Assembly (NCBI RefSeq): GCF_007748195.1
Contig: NZ_CP037920.1
Span: 6,318,300 to 6,382,299 of the forward strand
Reading direction: 5' to 3'
Length of the DNA: 64,000 nucleotides
DNA from: Gimesia aquarii
GTDB lineage: Bacteria; Planctomycetota; Planctomycetia; Planctomycetales; Planctomycetaceae
The position numbers were made by a program, and so were the translations under genes. A model generated the notes under the pieces. It worked only from the letters and a program-made list of their open reading frames with translations. It had not been told where the DNA came from and ran no database searches. Every line of letters starts with the position of its first letter. The first letter of the stretch is position 1. Shown one piece after another: positions 8,455 through 15,562 of the stretch.

Positions 8455-9291
8455 TTACTTCTTTTCAGTTGACAGGTCCTCTTGGTCTTTACGGACCTGT
8501 CTTAGCTGGCTTAACAAATCTGTAATTTTATTGTGTACGCGGTCTGTTTCATTCACCACAATCGCCTTACATTTGGGAACGATAGAAATTGTTGGATTTC
8601 TTTGAGGAATCGGTTGCGTGTTTGGACCTCCGATCACCAATCCAACTGCTGACCAGTTTTTCTGTCTAAGGTCCAAACAAGTATTTCGAATTACATTTTC
8701 CAATGCCTGGTAATCATCTGGTTTATCGCACAGGTCTGCGACAGGATAAATACGTACTATCAATGTTTGGTTTGCCTCTTCTTGAGAGGTAACCTTAAGC
8801 ACTTCGTTATCAAACACATAATCCAATCCCAACGGATTCAAAACGATATTCAATGCAGATTTGAGAGAAATGCCATTCAGAGAAACATTGATTGGCTCGT
8901 CAGCTGTTAAGCCTTCTTGTTCAAGGGCCTGTGCATCAAGGTAAATATTGATGCCATGCTGCGCCTGAAAAAATTGAAGTACCTCAGAGAGCGGAACATT
9001 CGGAAAGTCACATTTCGTATCCGCACTAAGTGCCTTTTGCATTTCCTGGGTACGTTTTGTCAGTGCCGGATAAAATGGTTGCTTGATCTCTCTAGGCTGC
9101 AATGCAGTTGCTGCTGGTTCAGCCTGAAATGAAGTCTTGCTAATCAGTTTGTTCGCTTGAGCTTGTTTGGCACTCTGCTTGACTTCCGCGTTGGCAGCCA
9201 TCACAAACCAGCCTGCAGCCAGAGAACAAATTGCTACTATCATCAATTTTGAACTTAAGATTGGATTCATGTTTGTCATCTTGTTTTTCAT
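8455..9291 (-). CDS. Exported STN/secretin-N-like protein, array member 5 (first in transcription order)
   Basis: A 278-residue exported protein at the promoter-proximal end of the array, and the most divergent member. The signal peptide (about 13-36) ends at NAEV. The core reads VPLSEVLQFFQAQHGINIYLD, then INVSLNGISLKSALNIVLNP, then YVFDNEVLKVTS. In the C-terminal motif, SLVISQTYHAH is replaced by AIVVNETDRVHNKITDLLSQ, so the otherwise invariant tyrosine is lost. GGAG lies about eight bases before the ATG. The 430-base region upstream would hold the promoter for the whole array. No function can be assigned. Confidence 0.78.
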   Translation of the reverse strand: MKNKMTNMNPILSSKLMIVAICSLAAGWFVMAANAEVKQSAKQAQANKLISKTSFQAEPAATALQPREIKQPFYPALTKRTQEMQKALSADTKCDFPNVPLSEVLQFFQAQHGINIYLDAQALEQEGLTADEPINVSLNGISLKSALNIVLNPLGLDYVFDNEVLKVTSQEEANQTLIVRIYPVADLCDKPDDYQALENVIRNTCLDLRQKNWSAVGLVIGGPNTQPIPQRNPTISIVPKCKAIVVNETDRVHNKITDLLSQLRQVRKDQEDLSTEKK

Positions 9292-9721
9292 GATTATCTC
9301 CGAATTAAGATTCAGCTCTGATCTATTCAGTGTGTGAGTTTTGTCACTTTATTTGAAATCGAATTGAATTTTCTCTCTAGAAAGACTATCAGTAAAATAT
9401 TTTTCTGTCAGTCATTGATAGAAGAACTACAAAGAAATGAATCCGCTCAACTAAGAAAGATTTGTGCTTCAGAAAAGACAAATCGCTGCCCACAACAACC
9501 TTATCAAAAGAATAAAAGACGCAATTTTCCGAATGAAATGAGAGAGGAAAATAACTAAAATTGTGAACTATTGAGCATAAATGAATAAGATGAAGATAAT
9601 TTAATCGTAAAGCCCCTCACCTCAGATGTCAACTTTTTTCTGCCTGAGTCTCATGGAGCTGAAAAACAAGTAGATTTCAGTGACCTCCTAAGTCACCAGT
9701 GTAGCATTTGACAAATTCTTT
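9292..9721. other. Intergenic region upstream of the STN-like array
   Basis: These 430 bases separate the LptA-like gene (which ends at 9722) from the first array gene. The region is AT-rich and should hold the array promoter on the minus strand; I cannot name a convincing -35/-10 pair. A weak 5-bp hairpin, GTGAC/GTCAC near 9679-9695, may be part of the end of the LptA-like transcript. A 74-codon plus-strand reading frame here has no family features and is probably not a gene. Confidence 0.5.
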
Positions 9722-10432
9722 TTATTTTGATGTCGCCGACTTCTTGTTGGGAAGATCAAAAAAAGCACCAGAAGTATTGTGTTGCTTTTTAATTGGTTTT
9801 GGACGAGGTTCAAAAAAACTAGGATTGAAAAAGTCATCAGATTTCGAGGGGAGTCGGCTTCTAAATTGAACTCCGCTCTTTAATTTCGCTGTCTTCTCTG
9901 TCAACGAAACAGAACCCAGGGCTTTGAGTAGCACACTGTCTTTGTCTTGGTATTGTATCTCGATTTGGGATGCTTCAATTTGAGTTGTCTTTGAACCATT
10001 ACCTCTCGTGAGTGTCACATTTTTCCCTTCAGCTGCTTTAAGCATGAGTGACTTCGAACCAAAGTCGAAGGTCGCTTCAAGGGCTGTCGCATGAAGCCGG
10101 TCATGCTCGCTGATTATCTTAACGTTTCCTAAGAGGTTCAACATTAGATCTTTTTGCTTTAAGTACGTAGCGTCTATACTATCAGCAGATACACGTATGC
10201 CACCACAATTAATCCCAGCCTGACCTTCCAACTTGATCACATGTTTGCCATCACGCTGAATTTTAAAGTCGATTTCTTCAGCTTGGAGTTCTAAGGTTCC
10301 CAATGTGAGTGAATGGACCTCTGCAGGAGCCTTCGTAGCGGAAGCCGTTTTATTATCGTTCGCATTAGCAGTCACTGTAAAACAGAAAGAAGCGAGTGAA
10401 ATCAGGCAGATTGAACGCGTTTTAAAGAACAT
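9722..10432 (-). CDS. Exported LptA/OstA-like protein
   Basis: 236 residues with a signal peptide (about 1-25, ending at ANAND). The mature part has the repeating beta-strand pattern of the LptA/OstA (LPS-transport) jellyroll: ITLEGQ-like strands, ISADSIDATY, LNLLGNVKIISEHDRLHATALEATFDF, and IEASQIEIQYQDKDSVLLKALGSVSL. It is longer than LptA of Escherichia coli (185 residues) because of a basic C-terminal tail of about 45 residues with no obvious fold. By family it would bind lipid A-like acyl chains or act as a periplasmic scaffold. No lptB, lptC or lptD is nearby, so an Lpt role is inference. GGAG lies seven bases before the ATG. The divergent hydrolase shares the 251-base upstream region. 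Confidence 0.65.
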   Translation of the reverse strand: MFFKTRSICLISLASFCFTVTANANDNKTASATKAPAEVHSLTLGTLELQAEEIDFKIQRDGKHVIKLEGQAGINCGGIRVSADSIDATYLKQKDLMLNLLGNVKIISEHDRLHATALEATFDFGSKSLMLKAAEGKNVTLTRGNGSKTTQIEASQIEIQYQDKDSVLLKALGSVSLTEKTAKLKSGVQFRSRLPSKSDDFFNPSFFEPRPKPIKKQHNTSGAFFDLPNKKSATSK

Positions 10433-10683
10433 CGATTTTCTCCATATTTCATCGAAAAGAATTCTATCTTTGTTTTGGCAGGTAGAAGTGTTCTAACAAT
10501 CAGTTCTCTAGTAGTCCATACCAATTGCAATTGAATCGGCCACTTTGAGTGATCCAAGAATATCTTTGCTGATACCGTTTTCAAACTACTCGAAATGCGA
10601 CATGATACTAAGAGTACTGTTAGCTGTTATTGTTTATGAAGTTACAACGCTCCTGATCTACACCTTCCTGCGAGAACCCCCTT

Positions 10684-12720
10684 ATGCTTTTACAACAGAA
10701 TCTTTTTGTCAAACTTTCTATCCTGCTGCTTCTGAATACGGTCTTCTTCCCTGCTCTGCTGCAAGCAGATGGGCCTGCTGATAACTTGCCTGATCAGGTT
10801 CGACGTATTCCCATGTTGGGAGTCGAAGTCCCTGATGAGCAGAAACAGCATCTCAAGCTAGGACTGGCAAAACTTCAAACTTCTCTGGATCAATTAAAAA
10901 ATAGTAAAAACTCGCGGGTACAAGCATTGATTCCGGACGTGGAAATCTATCATCGTGCCGTGCGTTGTGCACTCGAATTTCAGGAGTTTTTTCACGAACG
11001 TGAAATTGGCAAAGGGTTGGAATTATTAAAACAGGGTCAGCAACGAGCTGATCAGCTATTAAAAGGAGAAGCGCCCTGGACACGCCAGACAGGATTGGTG
11101 GTACGCGGGTATGTCTCAAAGATCGACAACACAGTACAACCATATGGTCTGGTCATTCCCGATAACTATACATTTTCGGGTAAAAGCCGCTATCGTTGTG
11201 ATCTCTGGTTTCATGGAAGAGGGGAACGGCTGAGTGAAGGCAACTTCATCAATCAGCGGCAATATTCTCGTGGGCAATATACTCCTGCCGACACAATTGT
11301 TTTACACCCCTATGGTCGCTATTCCAATGCGTTCAAGTTTGCCGGGGAAGTAGACGTACTGGAAGCACTGGAATCGACGAAACAACGCTATCGTATCGAC
11401 GATGATCGTATTTCCGTACGCGGGTTTTCGATGGGAGGTGCTGCATGCTGGCAATTTGCCGTGCATTATGCTGATCGCTGGTTTGCCGCCAATCCGGGAG
11501 CCGGATTTTCAGAAACCCCCTTATTTCTAAAAGTGTTCCAGAAAGAAACTCTCAAACCAACCTGGTATGAGAAGAAATTATGGCAACTCTACGACTGTCC
11601 CGGTTATGCATTGAATCTCTATCAGTGCCCGACCATCGCCTACAGCGGCGAACTCGATAGTCAAAAACAGGCCGCGGATGTGATGGAAGAGGCTCTCAAA
11701 AAAGTCGGTATCGACATGGTGCATATTATTGGGCCTAAGATGGGGCATCGCATTCACATCGATTCTAAACGCATTATCGAAGCCAAGATGGATTCGCTCG
11801 CCAAGGTGGGACGTCAGACCATCCCACATACCGTACATCTGGTAGCGTATACTTTAAAGTATAACCGCATGAACTGGGTGACGCTGGACTCGATGGAAGA
11901 AGAATGGAAACAGGGCCAAATCGATGCCCGTTTGGTACCGAACAATCGTGTCAAAATCAAAACCGAAAATGTCACGGGATTCACATTGAAGATGAATGCG
12001 GGTGAATCACCATTTGATATGACCCGTCCGGTTATGATTCAGCTGGATGGAACTGAATACCAGGTTCCCGGTCCGCTCTCCGACCGTTCCTGGCATGTGA
12101 CGTTTCATAAGACTAATGACTCCTGGGATGTAGGAGCAGCGATTCTGAAACCTGGGCAATTGGTCAAACGACATAACCTGCAGGGCCCCATTGATGATGC
12201 CTTTATGGATTCCTTCATTTTCGTTTCCCCAACCGGAAAAAGCGTTTCGGCAACAGTCGAAAAATGGGTTCAGTCAGAAATGAAACATGCGGTTGTCCAT
12301 TGGCGTCAGCAGTTCCGTGGTGACGCGAGAGTGATGAAAGATACTCAGATTACAGATCAGGAAATTGCTTCCAGTAATCTTGTGTTGTGGGGAGATCCTG
12401 AGAGTAATCAACTCATTAAAAAGATTATCAGCAAATTACCCATTCAATGGAATCGCGAAGAAATCGTTGTCGGTCAAAAACACTTTCCAGCCGCGCATCA
12501 TGCACCGATTCTGATTTTTCCAAACCCGCTAAATCCCACAAAATACGTTGTCTTAAACAGCGGCTTTACCTACCGTGAATATGCGTATTTAAATAATGCC
12601 AGGCAGGTTCCCATGCTGCCCGACTGGGCCATCATCGATTTACGCACTCCGGCAGGCAGTCAATATCCCGGAAAAGTAGTCGATGCTGATTTCTTTGACG
12701 AGAACTGGCAGTTAAAATAG
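10684..12720 (+). CDS. Exported alpha/beta-hydrolase (prolyl-oligopeptidase/esterase-like)
   Basis: 678 residues with a signal peptide (about 1-29, ending at LLQADG). The N-terminal 130 residues are helical. The catalytic alpha/beta-hydrolase domain spans about 140-400: LWFHGRGER provides the oxyanion region, GFSMGG (247-252) the nucleophile elbow with Ser249, and YSGELDSQKQAAD and GPKMGHRI the likely acid and histidine positions. A C-terminal beta-rich domain of about 280 residues follows. In planctomycetes such proteins are often labelled prolyl oligopeptidase family or PHB-depolymerase-like esterases; the substrate cannot be read from sequence. The next gene starts 73 bases downstream on the same strand and may be cotranscribed. 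Confidence 0.75.
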   Translation: MLLQQNLFVKLSILLLLNTVFFPALLQADGPADNLPDQVRRIPMLGVEVPDEQKQHLKLGLAKLQTSLDQLKNSKNSRVQALIPDVEIYHRAVRCALEFQEFFHEREIGKGLELLKQGQQRADQLLKGEAPWTRQTGLVVRGYVSKIDNTVQPYGLVIPDNYTFSGKSRYRCDLWFHGRGERLSEGNFINQRQYSRGQYTPADTIVLHPYGRYSNAFKFAGEVDVLEALESTKQRYRIDDDRISVRGFSMGGAACWQFAVHYADRWFAANPGAGFSETPLFLKVFQKETLKPTWYEKKLWQLYDCPGYALNLYQCPTIAYSGELDSQKQAADVMEEALKKVGIDMVHIIGPKMGHRIHIDSKRIIEAKMDSLAKVGRQTIPHTVHLVAYTLKYNRMNWVTLDSMEEEWKQGQIDARLVPNNRVKIKTENVTGFTLKMNAGESPFDMTRPVMIQLDGTEYQVPGPLSDRSWHVTFHKTNDSWDVGAAILKPGQLVKRHNLQGPIDDAFMDSFIFVSPTGKSVSATVEKWVQSEMKHAVVHWRQQFRGDARVMKDTQITDQEIASSNLVLWGDPESNQLIKKIISKLPIQWNREEIVVGQKHFPAAHHAPILIFPNPLNPTKYVVLNSGFTYREYAYLNNARQVPMLPDWAIIDLRTPAGSQYPGKVVDADFFDENWQLK

Positions 12721-12793
12721 AGCCGTATGGTTCCAGAGCGCCGATACTTTGGAAAGAATCAAAATTGATCCTCTAAGAATTGTTGACCCTGCT

Positions 12794-13990
12794 ATGAAAT
12801 ACTTAATGAATTTACTGATCGCTGTTTTATTACTCGTAGTAACAGATGTGGTTACTGCAGAAGTCTCTTACTTGAAAAGTACTCCGCAATCAGAGTCGTC
12901 TCTCTGCGTGGTTGTGAAAGATACGGTGTTAGTCCACACTTCTCAGATTTTGCCCCTCAACCTCAAAGGAGGCCAAATTCCTTCTGCCAACGCCAGTGAT
13001 CAGACTGCACTCGTGCTTAAGAACCTGAATTACCTGCTGAAAAAAGTAGACAGTAATCTGAATCGACTAGTCAAACTGAATATCTATGTCGCCCGTGAAG
13101 ATCTGGTACAGCAAGTACAACAACGAATTAAAGAAGAACTGGAAGTCATCGCACAACCAGCCTGCACGTATGTGGTCACAAAACTTCCTGGTCCGAATGC
13201 TCTGGTCGCCATGGATGCGGTCGCGGCAACCAATTCCTCTAAGCAATTAGCGAAGGTTCAAATTTATAATGATGAAGTTTCAGGATTTAGTGCTTCACTC
13301 TTACCGGCAGGACGAACTGCATATATTTCGGGACAAGCGGTGAAAGCAGATACGTTAACGGAAGCAACACGCAAAACCATGGAAGAGCTCCATCAAACCC
13401 TGAAATACATTGGTGCATCCCCTTCAAATGTGATACACGTTAAAGCATTTATGACACCAATGAAAGAAGCCAATGATGTCGAGTTGGTGATTGACAGCTT
13501 TTTCCCCGAGGAGAGGCAACCTCCGGTGTCACTTGTGGAATGGTTTTCATCGTTACCTATTGAAATTGAGATGATTGTTGCCATGCCTGAAAATAAAGCG
13601 ACTGTTCGACCTGCTGAAACGGTGGTCTATCAAACTCCGACCGGCATGAAAGCATCTCCCGTTTATAGTCGGGTTGCGATTGCTCAAGTCAGTGACCGGA
13701 TTTATGTTTCGGGAATTCTCGCTAAAGAGAACAAAAATAATGACCAGCAGATTCGAAGTGTGTTCAATCAATTAAGAACTATTGTCGAAAAAGCAGGTAG
13801 TGACCTGAATCATCTGGCGAAAGCCACATATTATGTTTCAGATAACGCAGTCAGCGGTCCTTTCGGAAAAATTCGCACAGAATATTATAACCCTAAACGC
13901 CCCCCTGCCGCATCCAAAGCGACTGTCAAAAGCGTAGGGTTTCCGAACCGCACCCTGGTGATTGATATGATTGCGATACCCTCAAAGTGA
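12794..13990 (+). CDS. Exported protein with three RidA (YjgF/UK114) domains
   Basis: About 398 residues. The chosen ATG is followed directly by a signal peptide (MKYLMNLLIAVLLLVVTDVV); a TTG 45 bases upstream would only add a charged leader. Three RidA-like domains follow, at about 25-145, 150-270 and 275-398 of the mature frame. Each has the family's outline: a TSG/ISG strand, a long helix with N-x-L-x-x-L-L, a VYVA/AFM/YYV strand and a final IDMIAI-type strand. Family members are usually cytosolic single-domain trimers that hydrolyse reactive enamines or imines. A single-chain, exported triple copy could form a pseudo-trimer. The catalytic Arg (PARSC region of RidA) appears absent in all three domains (PACTYV, PPVSLV, PAASKA), so binding rather than deamination is likely. 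Confidence 0.78.
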   Translation: MKYLMNLLIAVLLLVVTDVVTAEVSYLKSTPQSESSLCVVVKDTVLVHTSQILPLNLKGGQIPSANASDQTALVLKNLNYLLKKVDSNLNRLVKLNIYVAREDLVQQVQQRIKEELEVIAQPACTYVVTKLPGPNALVAMDAVAATNSSKQLAKVQIYNDEVSGFSASLLPAGRTAYISGQAVKADTLTEATRKTMEELHQTLKYIGASPSNVIHVKAFMTPMKEANDVELVIDSFFPEERQPPVSLVEWFSSLPIEIEMIVAMPENKATVRPAETVVYQTPTGMKASPVYSRVAIAQVSDRIYVSGILAKENKNNDQQIRSVFNQLRTIVEKAGSDLNHLAKATYYVSDNAVSGPFGKIRTEYYNPKRPPAASKATVKSVGFPNRTLVIDMIAIPSK

Positions 13991-14019
13991 GTTTGTTGTA
14001 CTCACCCACTATTGGAAAC

Positions 14020-14050
14020 AAAAACGCCCTGTAAGTACAGGGCGTTTTTT
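14020..14050. terminator. Bidirectional Rho-independent terminator
   Basis: Stem AACGCCCTGT (14023-14032) pairs perfectly with ACAGGGCGTT (14037-14046) around a 4-base loop. T-runs follow in both directions (TTTTTT on plus, TTTTTG on minus). It lies between the convergent RidA-like and DUF1501 genes and would serve both. Confidence 0.9.
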
Positions 14051-14084
14051 GATTCTCAGGTGAAGTTGCAAACTCGAACACAAC

Positions 14085-15548
14085 CTATGCAATAATATCA
14101 TGCACGATACGAGAAGGCTGCTTGTCGATTAATGTCTGTTCTGCACCATTGCGAGTGAATGTCAGTCGTTCTGGATCGAGTCCGAACAAATAGAGTAGTG
14201 TTTGATGATAGTCACTATGACTGACTTTGTTTTCAACAGCATGATGACCAAAATCATCTGTTTCACCATAGGCCATACCACCTTTGAGTCCACCACCGGC
14301 CAACCACATGCTGAAACCATACGTATTATGATCTCGTCCCTGCTTTGCCACGCCAGCATCATTCTGAATTACGGGCAGGCGTCCCATTTCGCCTCCCCAG
14401 TGCACGAGCGTCTCATCTAACAGACCTCTCATTTTGAGGTCTTTCACAAGACCTGCTGAAGGCACATCTACTCGTTTACAGGTGCGCGGCAGAGAAGTCC
14501 GCATGCTGGTATGATGATCCCAATGCTGATTCCCCGTCATTATTTGTACAAAACGCACACCACGTTCGATGAGTCGACGTGCAATGAGACAACGCTTGCC
14601 AAACTCGGCGGATTCGGAACGATCAATTCCATACATGGCTTGAGTCGCTTTGGTTTCCTTACTCAAGTCCAACGCTTCTGTCGCCGCGGTCTGCATTTTA
14701 GCAGCCAGTTCATAGCTGGCGATTCGAGCAGAAAGATCGTCTTCTCCCGGGTGCTGGTTGAGGTGTCTCTGATTCAGTTTTCCCAGGAAATCGAGATACT
14801 TTTCCTGTGCTTTCCCACTGAGGTGAGGAGGGGCATTCAAATTAAGAATTCTCGGTTCTTTAGGTCGAATCACAGTCCCCTGATATAAGGAAGGAAGCCA
14901 GCCATTGGTCCAGTTATCAACACCCAATACGGGTGCACCGCCGGGATCGACCATCGCGATGTAGGCAGGCAAATTTTCTGATTCACTACCTAAACCATAA
15001 GTTAACCAGCTTCCCAGTGTTGGCCGTCCGGGAAGAATACGACCACTGTGCATGGCATAAATCGACTGTCCATGGTTATTCACACCGGTGTGCATGGAAC
15101 GGATCAGAGTGATATCGTCAACAACTTCGCTCAAACCCGGCAGTAATTCTGATAACTCAGTACCGCATTCACCATACTTACTGAATTTCCAGGGTGAACC
15201 CAGCACTTTTGAACTCGCCTGTGCTGCATTATCGTATTTAATGTCTCCGGGAAATTTTTTACCATCGTACTTCTGAAGCATTGGTTTGGGATCGAACATA
15301 TCCAGATGACTGGGTCCTCCCTGCATGAACATTGAGATCATGGCTTTCGCCCGGGGAGGGTGATGGGTCGGCTTTAACTTCAAGTCAAAATGTTTTTTCA
15401 GCAGTTCAGGTCGAATCGCCGGATTCTTGGCCAGAGCCTGATCCTGATTCAACATCCAGGACAGCGCAAGAGAACCGATTCCCATCGAGCTTGCGGCCAG
15501 AAAGTGACGTCTGGAATGATCCGTTGAATCGGGTGCTTTATAATTCAT
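14085..15548 (-). CDS. DUF1501 protein, Tat-exported (second pair)
   Basis: 487 residues with an N-terminal twin-arginine signal (HSRRHFLAASSMG, Arg13-14). The DUF1501 fold is related to alkaline phosphatases and sulfatases. The visible family signatures are GGPSHLDMFDPKP near residue 75, [27 protein letters not shown], and HWGGEMGR with GRDHNTYGFSMWLAGGG. It starts 14 bases after the PSCyt1 gene at 15563-18472, so the two are translated from one message. DUF1501 genes almost always travel next to PSCyt1/PSD1 genes in planctomycetes; a shared exported complex is inferred, and no enzyme activity has been assigned to my knowledge. Confidence 0.9.
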   Translation of the reverse strand: MNYKAPDSTDHSRRHFLAASSMGIGSLALSWMLNQDQALAKNPAIRPELLKKHFDLKLKPTHHPPRAKAMISMFMQGGPSHLDMFDPKPMLQKYDGKKFPGDIKYDNAAQASSKVLGSPWKFSKYGECGTELSELLPGLSEVVDDITLIRSMHTGVNNHGQSIYAMHSGRILPGRPTLGSWLTYGLGSESENLPAYIAMVDPGGAPVLGVDNWTNGWLPSLYQGTVIRPKEPRILNLNAPPHLSGKAQEKYLDFLGKLNQRHLNQHPGEDDLSARIASYELAAKMQTAATEALDLSKETKATQAMYGIDRSESAEFGKRCLIARRLIERGVRFVQIMTGNQHWDHHTSMRTSLPRTCKRVDVPSAGLVKDLKMRGLLDETLVHWGGEMGRLPVIQNDAGVAKQGRDHNTYGFSMWLAGGGLKGGMAYGETDDFGHHAVENKVSHSDYHQTLLYLFGLDPERLTFTRNGAEQTLIDKQPSRIVHDIIA

Positions 15549-15562
15549 AGTTTGATACCGTT

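Noticed and set aside
9334..9558. 74-codon plus-strand reading frame
   Set aside because: No RBS, no family features and AT-rich composition; it lies in the promoter region of the STN-like array.
12749..12793. TTG start for the triple-RidA gene
   Set aside because: It would put 15 charged residues before a clean signal peptide; the ATG at 12794 fits better.
14511..14888. 125-codon frame opposite DUF1501
   Set aside because: Antisense shadow of a well-supported gene, with unlikely composition.
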